A stretch of DNA of 64,000 nt from Arthrobacter sp. MYb229 (GCF_002975405.1 NZ_PCPS01000001.1:1-64000), one strand, 5' to 3'; numbered from the stretch's first letter, positions 33,183 through 43,404 are shown. Numbers and translations: made by a program. Notes: generated by a model not told the origin, from the letters alone.

Positions 33183-33215
33183 TAGCGACCGGCTCCTTGA
33201 CGGAACCGATCGCTA
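33183..33215 (-). terminator. Hairpin after the class III aminotransferase
   Basis: TAGCGACCGGCTCC (33183-33196) faces GGAACCGATCGCTA (33202-33215). On the minus strand the two imperfect positions become G-U pairs, so the fold favours that strand. There is no T-run, so confidence is modest. Confidence 0.45.
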
Positions 33216-33248
33216 TATCCAGTTTGGAGCCTATTGTCCTGGGGTCGA

Positions 33249-34631
33249 CTAGATCTTGTTGGAGGCCTCAGAAAGTACCGCACGCAAGATCGATTCAATT
33301 TCATCGAATTCCGGTTGCGCGATGGTTAGCGGGGGCGCAAGCTGGATGACTGGGTCTCCTCGGTCATCGGCGCGGCAGTACAGCCCGGCCTCCCACAACG
33401 CAGGGGAGAGATACTGGCGGAGCAGCCGTTCGGATTCCTCATCGTTGAAGGTCTCCTTGGTGCTCTTGTCCTTGACCAGTTCGATCCCGTAGAAGTACCC
33501 GGCACCGCGAACGTCACCGACGATATCCAGGTCCTTGAGTTTGTCCAGCGTCGACTTGAAGTTCTCGGCATTGTTCTTGACATTGTCGTTGAGTCCCTCG
33601 CGCTCGAAAATGTCGAGGTTTGCCATAGCAACGGCTGCCGCCACCGGGTGACCGCCAAAGGTATAACCGTGATAGAACGTGGTGTCGCCCTTGGTGAATG
33701 GCTCGAAGAGCTTGTCCGAAACCACCATGACGCCCAGGGGTGCGTAACCGCTGGTGAGCGCCTTCGCCGAGGTGATGATGTCCGGAACGTAGCCGAAGTC
33801 ATTGCAAGCGAACATCGAGCCGATGCGGCCGAATGCGCAGATGGTTTCGTCTGAAACGAGTAGCACATCGTGCTCATCGCAGATTTCGCGTACGCGATCG
33901 AAGTACCCCGGAGGCGGTGGGAAGCAACCGCCGGAGTTCTGGACCGGTTCCAGGAAAACCGCCGCGACGGTGTCGGGGCCCTCGAACTCGATAGCCTCGC
34001 GGATTCTTTCCGCCGCCCACAGCCCGAAGTCCTTTTCATTGTCGGCAAACATTTCGGGTGCTCGGTAGAAGTTGGTATTCGGAACCCTGAAGGTTCCCGG
34101 AACCAGCGGTTCGAAGGGTGTCTTCATATCCGGCAAGGAAGTAATCGCCAACGCACCTTGCGGTGTGCCGTGGTAGGCCAAGGCCCGCGAAATGACCTTG
34201 GTTTTTCCCGGCAGGCCCTTCATCTTGAAATGTTGCTTGGCAAGCTTGAAAGCCGACTCCACCGCTTCACCGCCACCGGTGGTGAAGAAGACCCTGTTCA
34301 GATCTCCCGGTGCATAATGCGCTAGCCGCTCGGCCAGGTCGATTGCCGGTTCGTGCGCGTAGGACCAAAGCGGCATAAACGCCAACTTTTCGGCCTGTTT
34401 GGCGGCCGCTTGCGCAAGCTCGGCGCGCCCGTGTCCGGCGTTGACCACGAACAGTCCCGAGAGCCCGTCAATATACTCCTTGCCCTGATCGTCATAGATC
34501 TTATGCCCGTCGCCGCGGGAAATAATTGGCACATTGCCACCGTTGTGAAGGCCTGAGTGGCGGGCCATATGCATCCAAAGATGATCGCGAGCTGCCTGCT
34601 GGCGATCGGTACCGCGTGGAGTTGTACTCAT
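33249..34631 (-). CDS. Class III aminotransferase, polyamine/omega-amino acid:pyruvate type
   Basis: The 460-residue PLP enzyme has VLLVSDETICAFGRIGSMF (PLP-ring aspartate) and IITSAKALTSGYAPLGVM (Schiff-base lysine). The pattern LWMHMARHSGLHNGGNVPII resembles putrescine/cadaverine:pyruvate aminotransferases (SpuC type). Its ATG overlaps the lrp stop (ATGA), so the regulator and enzyme are translationally coupled. It is divergent from a Pot-type polyamine transporter, so putrescine or a related diamine is the likely substrate. Confidence 0.9.
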   Translation of the reverse strand: MSTTPRGTDRQQAARDHLWMHMARHSGLHNGGNVPIISRGDGHKIYDDQGKEYIDGLSGLFVVNAGHGRAELAQAAAKQAEKLAFMPLWSYAHEPAIDLAERLAHYAPGDLNRVFFTTGGGEAVESAFKLAKQHFKMKGLPGKTKVISRALAYHGTPQGALAITSLPDMKTPFEPLVPGTFRVPNTNFYRAPEMFADNEKDFGLWAAERIREAIEFEGPDTVAAVFLEPVQNSGGCFPPPPGYFDRVREICDEHDVLLVSDETICAFGRIGSMFACNDFGYVPDIITSAKALTSGYAPLGVMVVSDKLFEPFTKGDTTFYHGYTFGGHPVAAAVAMANLDIFEREGLNDNVKNNAENFKSTLDKLKDLDIVGDVRGAGYFYGIELVKDKSTKETFNDEESERLLRQYLSPALWEAGLYCRADDRGDPVIQLAPPLTIAQPEFDEIESILRAVLSEASNKI

Positions 34632-35101
34632 CGTGTTCCCCAGTTGTATTCCTGTTTTTTCAAAGAAAGGTACGTGTACGTATTCGTGCTGACGACGCCT
34701 TCGGTGCCGCGGATCTTGCTGATGACGCGGAGGAGGTCTTCATCGCTGGAACAAATGACTTCGGCCAGGATGTCGGCGCTTCCTGCGGTCACCACGCAGT
34801 AGTCCACTTCTTGAACTGCTGCGATGCGGTCCGCGGTCCCGTTGATGTCGCTTGAAGCGGTAATTCCGATCATTGCTTGCCGGGTGAAACCCAGCTCCAA
34901 TGGGTTGGTTACCGCCACAATTTGCATGGCTCGACTGTCCACCAATTTCTGCACGCGTTGACGGACTGCTGCTTCGCTCAGGCCCACGGCCTTGCCTATC
35001 GCCGCGTAGGATCGGCGACCGTCTTCTTGCAGCTGTTCGATGATTTCCTTGGAAATCTCATCGATTATCGCCGTCGCGTGGCCATTCGGTGGCATGGTCA
35101 T
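34628..35101 (-). CDS. Lrp/AsnC-family regulator
   Basis: The 157-residue protein has the Lrp plan: helix-turn-helix (about residues 12-55; IIEQLQEDGRRSYAAIGKAVGLSEAAVRQRV) and a RAM ligand-binding domain (about 70-145; DYCVVTAGSADILAEVICSSDEDLLRVISKI). The ATG at 35101 lies 10 nt after GGGAGG. It is the first gene of the minus-strand operon and divergent from the polyamine ABC genes. It is the likely control switch for both. Confidence 0.92.
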   Translation of the reverse strand: MTMPPNGHATAIIDEISKEIIEQLQEDGRRSYAAIGKAVGLSEAAVRQRVQKLVDSRAMQIVAVTNPLELGFTRQAMIGITASSDINGTADRIAAVQEVDYCVVTAGSADILAEVICSSDEDLLRVISKIRGTEGVVSTNTYTYLSLKKQEYNWGTR

Positions 35102-35219
35102 TCGGTATCGACCTCCCAGGTCTTTCGATGCGTATTCGCCACCCAAAAGCATCAAGCGTTTGGGTATAGCACCGACCCTACAGCTACTGATCCAGTTGCG
35201 AAAGGGGGAAATTTTGTTT

Positions 35220-35237
35220 GTTTCCAGCATTGGAAAC
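35220..35237. promoter_or_regulatory. Inverted repeat in the lrp-pot divergent region
   Basis: Arms GTTTCCA (35220-35226) and TGGAAAC (35231-35237) are separated by GCAT. The site lies 118 nt upstream of lrp and 134 nt upstream of the first binding-protein gene, and suits an Lrp-type dimer. Confidence 0.5.
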
Positions 35238-35314
35238 ACGAAATTAACAAGGATTCTTGCGTCCACCCCTTGTTTCGCCAGCAAGGAACTGACATTATGA
35301 ACGTCATTGATATG

Positions 35315-35344
35315 TTGTGTGGCACATCACAGTCACCCGATAAT
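35315..35344 (+). promoter_or_regulatory. Possible promoter of the polyamine transporter operon
   Basis: TTGTGT (35315-35320) and GATAAT (35339-35344) are 18 bp apart, ending 27 nt before the first start codon. It is the best -35/-10 pair I found in this gap, but moderate. Confidence 0.4.
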
Positions 35345-35371
35345 TTGGACAATTCAAGTTAGGACAGATCC

Positions 35372-36604
35372 ATGTCTCACTCGCGAGGACAACTTCCTGA
35401 AGATCCAAAGATCCGAGCTCTCGTGCAAGCGATGAGCCAGCGATCGATGTCTCGACGCGGCGTGCTGGGGGCAGCCGGCGCCTTGGGGCTAACCGGTTTG
35501 CTGGCAGCCTGCGGCACCGGCGGATCCGGCGGTGGCTCCAACGGGCCAGCGGCCGCCGTCAAAGACATTTCGGAAACCGACCCCACGGTCAATTGGGCCA
35601 ACTGGACCTTGTATCTGGATTATGACGACAAGGAGAAGACCTACCCCACCCTTGACCAGTTCACGAAGCAGACCGGAATCAGCGTCAATTATGTCGAGGA
35701 CATCGACGGCAACGACACCTATTACGGGAAGGTGCAAGGCCAGCTCAATGCCGGTCAGGACATTGGACAGGACCTGATTACGCTCACCGACTGGATGGCT
35801 GGACGCATCATCCGCCAGGGATACACCCAAGAGCTGGATCACGCGAACATCCCAAATATGGCCAATTTGCTTCCGAACCTCCAAAATGTCGACTTCGACC
35901 CAGGGCGAAAGAATTCGCTGACCTGGCAGACCGGCTACGCCGGAATCGCTTGGAACAAGAAGAAGTTCCCGAAGGGGCTGAAGAACGTCTCGGATCTTTG
36001 GGATCCTGCGCTCAAAGGTCGCATCACGGTGCTCGATGAAATGCGCGACACCATGGGCCTGCTGATGTTGGAAAACGGCGTCGACATCACCGGTTCGTGG
36101 GGCGAAGCGGAATTCGGTGCGGCACTAGATGACCTGCGCAAAAACATCGGCAACGGCCAGATTCGACAGGTTAAGGGCAACTCCTACAAGGAGGACTTCA
36201 TCTCCGGCGACGCGGTGGCAGGCGTTGTCTGGTCCGGGGACATAGTGCAGATGAACTTCGAAAACGATGACCAATGGGAATTCATCATCCCGGAAGCAGG
36301 CGGAGCCCTGTGGAGCGATAACTTGATGGTTCCCATCGCTTCACCGCGAAAGAGCAATGCCGAAGAGCTCATGAACTTCTACTATGACCCGAAGGTTGCC
36401 GCGGAAGTTGCAGCCTATGTGAACTTCATTTGCCCGGTTGTCGGCGCCAAGGAAGAAATGGAAAAGATCGATCCTAGTTTGGTGGACAACCCGCTGATCT
36501 TCCCGACAGACGAAGACCTGAGCCACGCACACGTCTTTCGTTCGTTGAGTGCTGAGGAGGAAAACACCCTCGGCAGTGAATTCCAAAGCGCGATTGGAGC
36601 CTAG
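35372..36604 (+). CDS. Polyamine ABC transporter substrate-binding lipoprotein, copy 1 (PotD/PotF type)
   Basis: The 410-residue precursor has a twin-arginine motif (MSRRGVLG) followed by a lipobox (LLAACG), so it is a Tat-exported lipoprotein. The mature part has the PotD/PotF fold pattern: NWANWTLYLDYDD near the start, YVEDIDGNDTYYGKV, DLITLTDWMAGRII, and W/D residues along the ligand cleft. It probably delivers putrescine or spermidine to the permease encoded downstream. It heads a five-gene operon and is followed by a diverged paralogue. Confidence 0.92.
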   Translation: MSHSRGQLPEDPKIRALVQAMSQRSMSRRGVLGAAGALGLTGLLAACGTGGSGGGSNGPAAAVKDISETDPTVNWANWTLYLDYDDKEKTYPTLDQFTKQTGISVNYVEDIDGNDTYYGKVQGQLNAGQDIGQDLITLTDWMAGRIIRQGYTQELDHANIPNMANLLPNLQNVDFDPGRKNSLTWQTGYAGIAWNKKKFPKGLKNVSDLWDPALKGRITVLDEMRDTMGLLMLENGVDITGSWGEAEFGAALDDLRKNIGNGQIRQVKGNSYKEDFISGDAVAGVVWSGDIVQMNFENDDQWEFIIPEAGGALWSDNLMVPIASPRKSNAEELMNFYYDPKVAAEVAAYVNFICPVVGAKEEMEKIDPSLVDNPLIFPTDEDLSHAHVFRSLSAEEENTLGSEFQSAIGA

Positions 36605-36614
36605 GGATAAATAT

Positions 36615-37838
36615 ATGTCACGCCAACGAGCCATTAACGAACAACGAGGCCGACTTTCCCAAGCCATCGGGCAGGCACAAGCGAGCCGACGCGGAGTGCT
36701 TGCCGGGGCGGCAGGCCTTGCGCTCGCTGGACTGCTCGGCGCCTGCGGAACCAAAGGGGCCAGCAGCGGTCCGGCGCAAGCATTAACCCCGGGAATAGAT
36801 ATTTCGGATACCGAAGAACTCGTGCGATGGGCAAACTGGACCCTGTACTTGGACTATGACGACAAGGCCAAGCACTATCCAACGTTGGAACAGTTCAAGA
36901 AATCCAGTGGTTTGGAGGTGCGGTACGTAGAAGACATCGACTCCAATGATTCCTACTACGGAAAGGTGCAGTCGCAGCTGGCATCCGGACAAGATATCGG
37001 CCAAGACCTGATGGTTCTCACCGACTGGATGACCGAACGCGTGATTCGGCTGGGATACGTACAGGAGCTTGAGCATGCAAATATTCCGAACCTGAAGAAT
37101 TTGCTTCCCAGCCTGAACGATGTCCGGTTCGACCCTGGACGCACCAAGTCACTGACCTGGCAGTCCGGTTACACCGGTCTGGTATGGAACAAGGAAGCGT
37201 TCCCTAAGGGGCTACGCAACGTGGAAGACCTCTGGGCTCCTGAGCTCAAGGGGCGGGTGACGCTACTCGACGAGATGCGCGATACCATCCCGATTCTGCT
37301 CCTTGACCAAGGTATCGATATCACGGGCCAATGGGGTCAAGACGAATTTTCCGGCGCGATCGAAATCGTGGAGAAGAACATCCAAAACGGACAGATCCGC
37401 CAAGTTAAAGGCAACTCCTATAAGCAGGACCTCATCTCAGGCGATGCATTGGCCGGGATCGCTTATTCCGGCGATATCACGCAGCTGAACTATGAAGAGG
37501 GCAACAAATGGGAGTTCATCATGCCCGAGCGGGGTGGATTGATCTGGTCAGATAATTTCATGGTTCCCTTCGGAGCGACGCATAAGAAAAATGCCGAAAA
37601 GCTGATGGACTTCTACTACCAGCCAGATGTCGCGGCAGAGGTCGCAGCCTACGTTAACTATCTGTGCCCGGTGGTTGGGGCACAGGAAGAAATGGAAAAA
37701 ATTGACCCGGATCTGGTCAACGATCCGCTGATATTCCCAACCGAAGAATTCCTGAACAAAGCAAGCACGGAACGAGAACTGTCGGTCGAAGAAGAAAACG
37801 ACTTCCAAAACCAGTTCCAAGAAGTAATTGGGGTATAG
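36615..37838 (+). CDS. Polyamine ABC transporter substrate-binding lipoprotein, copy 2
   Basis: The 407-residue paralogue of the preceding protein has the same Tat-lipoprotein leader (ASRRGVLAGAAG, LLGACG) and the same landmarks (RWANWTLYLDYDDKAK, YVEDIDSNDSYYGKV, SGQDIGQDL). By eye the two are well over half identical, with most change in the leader and C-terminus. The ATG at 36615 has AGGGAT 6 nt upstream, and the stop of copy 1 is 10 nt before it. Two binding proteins with one permease suggest widened substrate range. Confidence 0.92.
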   Translation: MSRQRAINEQRGRLSQAIGQAQASRRGVLAGAAGLALAGLLGACGTKGASSGPAQALTPGIDISDTEELVRWANWTLYLDYDDKAKHYPTLEQFKKSSGLEVRYVEDIDSNDSYYGKVQSQLASGQDIGQDLMVLTDWMTERVIRLGYVQELEHANIPNLKNLLPSLNDVRFDPGRTKSLTWQSGYTGLVWNKEAFPKGLRNVEDLWAPELKGRVTLLDEMRDTIPILLLDQGIDITGQWGQDEFSGAIEIVEKNIQNGQIRQVKGNSYKQDLISGDALAGIAYSGDITQLNYEEGNKWEFIMPERGGLIWSDNFMVPFGATHKKNAEKLMDFYYQPDVAAEVAAYVNYLCPVVGAQEEMEKIDPDLVNDPLIFPTEEFLNKASTERELSVEEENDFQNQFQEVIGV

Positions 37839-37844
37839 AACGTG

Positions 37845-39001
<1,157 letters not shown>

Positions 39002-39005
<4 letters not shown>

Positions 39006-39934
39006 GCAATACGGTGATGACCAAGAAAGGAAAGATTGCGGATCTGCGCAGCCGCGACGAGATCAAGGCCGAACGACGCAAGGAGCGAACCGGTGTATAT
39101 CTGGTGGTGCCCGGCCTGCTGCTGCTTTTGTTGTTCTTCGCAGTTCCGGTCATGGTGTTGCTTTCGATGTCGCTGTACGCGAGACCAGAAGGGGCCAGCA
39201 TCGGTGAATTCGTCCCGGCACTTGAATTCCGCAATTATGCGACGGTGCTCGGATCGTACTGGCCCGACTTATTGCGCTCCTTCGGTTTTGCGCTCATCGC
39301 TACGGTGCTGGCACTGCTGATCGGCTATCCGATGGCGTACCTCGTCGCTGTGCGCTTGCGCCAGCATGGGCTGCTTCAAGGAATCTTGCTGGTCCTGCTG
39401 ATCGCACCTTTTTTCTCCAGCTTCATTCTGCGCACCCAGGCGTGGAAGCAAATCCTGGCTGATGAAGGATTCGTGGCGCAAACGATGAAATTCCTTGCGA
39501 TCCTGCCCGCGGATGGGCACCTGACCGCCACCCCATTTGCTGTGGTGGCCGGTTTGACCTATAACTTCCTGCCGTTCATGGTGCTTCCCATCTATGCGAA
39601 CCTTGGCCGTTTAGATACGAGACTGCTAGAGGCCTCCGGAGATCTATATGCCGGGCCAATGACCTCGTTCTTTAGGGTGACGCTGCCGTTGTCTGCGCCA
39701 GGTGTTTTTGCCGGCACGCTCTTGACCTTCATCCCGGCGGCCGGCGACTACGTGAACGCTGCGCTGCTGGGCAACAACCGCAACACCACGATGATCGGAC
39801 AAGTCATCGATTCACGATTCTTCAAGGTCATCGACTACCCGGGAGCCGCGGCGCTGAGCTTCGTGTTGATGCTCTCGATCTTGGTACTGGTCACGATCTA
39901 TATCCGACGATTCGGAACCAAGGAATTGATGTAG
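39002..39934 (+). CDS. potB: Polyamine ABC transporter permease 1
   Basis: The 310-residue permease has six membrane helices, the first at about residues 35-58. The EAA loop is seen as LLEASGDLYAGPMTSFFRVTLPLSAPG (about residues 205-235), which docks with the ATPase. The charged N-terminal tail of about 30 residues is typical of PotB. It overlaps potA by 4 nt. Confidence 0.92.
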
Positions 39935-39940
39935 GAGACC

Positions 39941-40741
39941 ATGATGAAACAAAAAATAGGGCGCTGGATCATTCCCGCCATTGCTGGACTGGCTTTCATC
40001 TACCTGCTGGTACCGATCGCGTATATCTTCGTCTTCTCATTCAACGATGCAGGACGTACAAATCTTGAATGGCGCGGCTTTACCTTGGACAACTGGCAGA
40101 ACCCCTGCGGTGCGCCGGCTGTTTGCGAATCCTTGGTCAATTCCTTGCAGGTCGGCGTGGTTGCCACGATCGTGTCCACCGCGCTGGGCACCTGTATTGC
40201 TATCGGCCTGGTCCGCTACAAGTTCCGCTTCCGCAAGCTGACCGATGTGCTGATCATCCTTCCCCTGGCAACTCCAGAGGTTGTTCTCGGTGCTTCGCTC
40301 CTGGCCCAGTTCCTGAACCTCGGGTGGGAATTGGGGTACACCACGATTGTGATCGCGCATTCGGTGTTCTGCATGTCCTTCGTCATCGTGACAGTTCGGG
40401 CTCGAGTCTCTTCGCTGGATCCGCGCCTGGAAGAAGCAGCAGCCGACCTGTACTCCACCCCGCGGGCAGCATTCTTGAAGGTCACCTTCCCGCTGTTGGT
40501 GCCCGGCATCGTTGCCGCAGCGTTGCTGTCCTTCGCGATGAGTTTTGACGATTTCATCATCACGAACTTCAACTCCGGAACCTTCCAGACCTTCCCGAAG
40601 TTCATCTATGTTGCGGCGACACGTGGCATTCCGGCTCAAGCCAACGTCATCGGTTCGGCCATGTTCATCACTGCGTTGCTGGTGGTAGTCATTGGACAGG
40701 TGATGGCCTATCGAAAGCGCAAACGCCTAGAGCAGGTCTAG
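39941..40741 (+). CDS. potC: Polyamine ABC transporter permease 2
   Basis: The 266-residue permease has six membrane helices and the EAA loop LEEAAADLYSTPRAAFLKVTFPLLVPG. SFDDFIITNFNSG near the C-terminus is typical of PotC. The gap after potB is 6 nt. It is the last gene of the operon. Confidence 0.92.
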   Translation: MMKQKIGRWIIPAIAGLAFIYLLVPIAYIFVFSFNDAGRTNLEWRGFTLDNWQNPCGAPAVCESLVNSLQVGVVATIVSTALGTCIAIGLVRYKFRFRKLTDVLIILPLATPEVVLGASLLAQFLNLGWELGYTTIVIAHSVFCMSFVIVTVRARVSSLDPRLEEAAADLYSTPRAAFLKVTFPLLVPGIVAAALLSFAMSFDDFIITNFNSGTFQTFPKFIYVAATRGIPAQANVIGSAMFITALLVVVIGQVMAYRKRKRLEQV

Positions 40742-40761
40742 GGCAGCATAACCATTGCTCG

Positions 40762-40800
40762 GGGTCCGCCCGTTCCTCCACGTTGAGGAGCCGGCGGGCT
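40762..40800 (+). terminator. Hairpin after the polyamine transporter operon
   Basis: GGTCCGCCCG...TTCCTCCA pairs imperfectly with TGAGGAG...CCGGCGGGCT around CGT. It is GC-rich and 20 nt after potC, but without a clear T-run. Confidence 0.6.
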
Positions 40801-41150
40801 CTGCCAGTTGGAGCAGATAATTGGGACTAGTTATTTGAGAACCCCGGGGCAAGGTACTGGTCGCGGGTTCCGCTTCGGCACTCGATGATATTCTCCGATT
40901 AGCTGTCGAACTGTGGCTCGAAGCATTGAGACCCTGAATATCTTGCGACGTTCGCCGAGCCCAACCCTCGGGAACATCGTGGCCTTTCAGCTGCGGGTCG
41001 GCAGCTCGGGGTCGCTTACCTGCAGTACTGCAGGAGCGGAGCTGGCCTCAGTATCCGGCAGGCGACAGGGTAGGATTCAACCGATTAGAATATTCCCACA
41101 ATGTGGTAACGACTTACTGCGTGTGCGGTAGAGGAATGGTGTGAAAATAC
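40801..41150. other. Intergenic region without a supported gene
   Basis: This 350-nt stretch holds no ORF with coding character. It contains the perfect 14-bp palindrome CTGCAGTACTGCAG (41020-41033) and several short GC-rich repeats. The marR promoter is probably in the last 80 nt (TTAGAATATT near 41085). Confidence 0.5.
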
Positions 41151-41651
41151 ATGGGTGAACAGGTCATCTGGCTTTCTGCTGAAGAGCGAAAGGCCTGGCT
41201 GGGGCTGAACACAATGATGTCCTTGCTGCCCGCCGCATTAGATTCAGACCTTCAAGGCCTCGAAGGGATCACTCTCTTCGACTACCATATGCTGGCCATG
41301 CTTTCCGAAACGCCGGACCGTGAACTGACCATGACCGATTTGGCCGCTCGCACCAGCGCTTCACTGTCGCGCTTGTCTCATGTGGTGAAGAAGCTGGAGA
41401 AGCGCGGATGGGTAGTTCGTGCTCAATCTGCCGGAGACGCACGTGTGAAGATCGCCTCATTAACCAAGGAAGGTTGGGACGCGGTGGTCAAGATGGCGCC
41501 GCATCATGTCTCCACCGTCCGTGCGCTTCTCCTTGAAACCTTGGATGACAAGGACGTTAAGGATCTTGCGAGGATTTCGCGCAAGGTCGTGAAGGTTTTG
41601 GACGCGGATCACTGGGTCTTAGCGGATTCCACCTCCGATTTGGCTCCCTGA
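41151..41651 (+). CDS. MarR-family transcriptional regulator
   Basis: The 166-residue protein has the MarR winged helix (about residues 45-120): ELTMTDLAARTSASLSRLSHVVKKLEKRGWVVR with the wing SAGDARVKIASLTKEGWD. It has no obvious target next door; the next genes encode ribosomal proteins. It is monocistronic. Confidence 0.88.
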   Translation: MGEQVIWLSAEERKAWLGLNTMMSLLPAALDSDLQGLEGITLFDYHMLAMLSETPDRELTMTDLAARTSASLSRLSHVVKKLEKRGWVVRAQSAGDARVKIASLTKEGWDAVVKMAPHHVSTVRALLLETLDDKDVKDLARISRKVVKVLDADHWVLADSTSDLAP

Positions 41652-41983
41652 GCAATCCCAGATATTCTTATAGCGCGTTAATCGCGTGTTTCGTTGTGCC
41701 GCCATTTCGGTGGAGCAGCGGGTACGCGTAGCCCGTAATACCGAATATTGCGACCATCTGAGTACGGGGAAATTGCTCACCCGGTTGCGAAGTTCACCGA
41801 CTTACATACTTTAAGGCTCTTCGGTTGGTTCTCACCCAGCCTGGTTACCTTCCTAGTGTGCAGTATTAACGGTGTTTCACTGGTTGGCGGGGCTCATAAC
41901 GCACTAAGTGGTGTCGTTATTTCGGTAAAGACACTGCGCGCGAGAACCGCCGAATTTTACTACTAACTAACTAAGGAGTGATC
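41652..41983 (+). promoter_or_regulatory. Upstream region of the alternative ribosomal-protein operon
   Basis: No gene is supported in these 332 nt. The most structured part is 41896-41920, where ATAACG and CGTTAT enclose the palindrome CACTAAGTG. I looked for a TGAAAATGATTTTCA-like Zur box and found no good match, so zinc control is possible but not shown. Confidence 0.45.
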
Positions 41984-42220
41984 ATGGCAGCTGTTTGCCA
42001 GGTAACCGGTACTACCCCGGGCTTCGGACATAGCATCTCCCACTCGCACCGTCGCAACAAGCGTCGTTTCGATCCGAATATCCAGAAGAAGCGCTACTGG
42101 GTTCCGTCCCTGCGCCGCAACGTGACCTTGACCCTTTCGGTTAAGGGCATCAAGCTCATTGACGTTCGTGGCATCGACGCTGTTGTTGCCGACATGCTTG
42201 CGAAGGGTGTGAAGCTCTAA
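41984..42220 (+). CDS. rpmB: 50S ribosomal protein L28, cysteine-poor form
   Basis: The 78-residue protein starts [32 protein letters not shown] and has [18 protein letters not shown]. It lacks the paired CxxC motifs of zinc-binding L28. AAGGAG is 7 nt before the ATG at 41984. It is first in an L28-L33-S14 cluster. Confidence 0.95.
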   Translation: MAAVCQVTGTTPGFGHSISHSHRRNKRRFDPNIQKKRYWVPSLRRNVTLTLSVKGIKLIDVRGIDAVVADMLAKGVKL

Positions 42221-42221
42221 T

Positions 42222-42392
42222 ATGGCAAAGAAGGATAAGGACGTACGTCCTATCATCAAGCTGAAGTCGACCGCCGGTACCGGATTCACTTACGTGACCC
42301 GCAAGAACCGTCGTAACGATCCAGACCGCATGGTTCTGAAGAAGTACGACCCAGTTGTCCGTAAGCACGTTGAATTCCGAGAGGAGCGCTAA
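42222..42392 (+). CDS. rpmG: 50S ribosomal protein L33, cysteine-free form
   Basis: This 56-residue gene is encoded directly after rpmB ([17 protein letters not shown]...[10 protein letters not shown]). It has [18 protein letters not shown] where the zinc form has CxxC motifs, so it does not need zinc. Its stop is 3 nt before the S14 start. Confidence 0.95.
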   Translation: MAKKDKDVRPIIKLKSTAGTGFTYVTRKNRRNDPDRMVLKKYDPVVRKHVEFREER

Positions 42393-42395
42393 GAC

Positions 42396-42701
42396 ATGGC
42401 CAAGAAGTCCAAAATCGCAAAGAACGAACAGCGCAAGGTCATTGTCGAGCGTTATGCTGAAAAGCGCCTCGAACTGAAGAAGACCTTGGTTGACCCGAAC
42501 GCAACCGATGAAGCCCGCGAGGCTGCACGCGTTGGTCTGCAGAAGCTTCCACGCGATGCTTCGCCGATCCGCGTCCGCAACCGCGACTCCATCGACGGCC
42601 GTCCACGTGGTACCTTCCAGAAGTTCGGTATCTCCCGTGTTCGCTTCCGCGACATGGCACACCGTGGTGAGCTTCCGGGCATCACCAAGTCTTCCTGGTA
42701 A
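42396..42701 (+). CDS. rpsN: 30S ribosomal protein S14, 101-residue zinc-free form
   Basis: The 101-residue S14 ([20 protein letters not shown], ending [11 protein letters not shown]) lacks the CxxC pairs of the 61-residue zinc form that actinobacteria usually encode in the spc operon. With zinc-free L28 and L33 it forms the set that replaces zinc ribosomal proteins under zinc shortage in mycobacteria and Streptomyces. Confidence 0.95.
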   Translation: MAKKSKIAKNEQRKVIVERYAEKRLELKKTLVDPNATDEAREAARVGLQKLPRDASPIRVRNRDSIDGRPRGTFQKFGISRVRFRDMAHRGELPGITKSSW

Positions 42702-42734
42702 GCCACAAAGTCTTACGGCTTTAGCTTTCTAGCA

Positions 42735-42784
42735 CGAATGCCGCCTCAATCCCGCAAGGGTGTGAGGCGGCCTTCGTCGTTTAA
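42735..42784 (+). terminator. Terminator of the rpmB-rpmG-rpsN operon
   Basis: CCGCCTCA (42741-42748) and TGAGGCGG (42763-42770) form the core stem with an inner CCC/GGG. An outer CGAA/TTCG extends it, and GTCGTTT follows. It is also positioned to end the convergent DUF1992 gene. Confidence 0.75.
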
Positions 42785-42792
42785 TCCGCCAG

Positions 42793-43404
42793 CTACTTGC
42801 GACGCGACCACCAGCGGCGCCTCGGCGTAGGCGCTTGCTGCGTCGGTTCAACATTCTGGACGGTCCGGCGTGCTGTCCAGGCCCGCACCTCGGCCTCGAT
42901 ATCGCGCAGTTTGGTGACCACCGGTGGACCGCCGAGTAACTGGCGGCGAGCGTCGACGATGCGCTGATTAAAATTGGCGAGGTGCTCGCGTACCGCGGCG
43001 GTAGTGGGCAGGCGATCTAGGGTCTGGTGTAGCTGCTCGTCTTCAACCCGCAAGGTCAAGGCCGGCGGACCGAGACCGGAGAGCTGCTCTCGCTGCATCA
43101 TGGATTTTAACCACCAATCTGGATCGGTAGTGGCCGTGATGTGGTCAATATTCTTGCCAGCCAAGGGCAGGTTATCGAAATCTCCTCGGGCGAAAGCCTC
43201 ATCCAAGGCGCTATTTGCCACTTCCCAGGCTTCATCTTGGGCATGATATTGCAGGGGTGTACGCGCCGGTCCGGTGACGCTTGGCTTACCCGTTTTCTCG
43301 GCATACTCGTCTACCGGAACCGGTGCATCGGAGCCGGCGGCCATTTGATAGCGGGCGGCATTCAACGCTGCGTTCTGGGCCGATTTCTCCGGTTTGTTGC
43401 TCAC
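42793..43404 (-). CDS. DUF1992 (DnaJ homologue C28 conserved domain) protein
   Basis: The 203-residue protein contains the DUF1992 core at about residues 60-130 (EAFARGDFDNLPLAGKNID and DPDWWLKSMMQREQL). A basic C-terminal tail ends RRRWWSRRK. The family occurs from bacteria to mitochondria; its function is unknown. It is monocistronic. Confidence 0.88.
   Translation of the reverse strand: MSNKPEKSAQNAALNAARYQMAAGSDAPVPVDEYAEKTGKPSVTGPARTPLQYHAQDEAWEVANSALDEAFARGDFDNLPLAGKNIDHITATTDPDWWLKSMMQREQLSGLGPPALTLRVEDEQLHQTLDRLPTTAAVREHLANFNQRIVDARRQLLGGPPVVTKLRDIEAEVRAWTARRTVQNVEPTQQAPTPRRRWWSRRK

Noticed and set aside
40913-41131. 72-codon ORF between potC and marR
   Set aside because: It has no SD, no recognisable domain and atypical composition. 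It is treated as noncoding.
41748-41966. 72-codon ORF upstream of rpmB
   Set aside because: It has no SD and overlaps the likely promoter of the ribosomal-protein operon.
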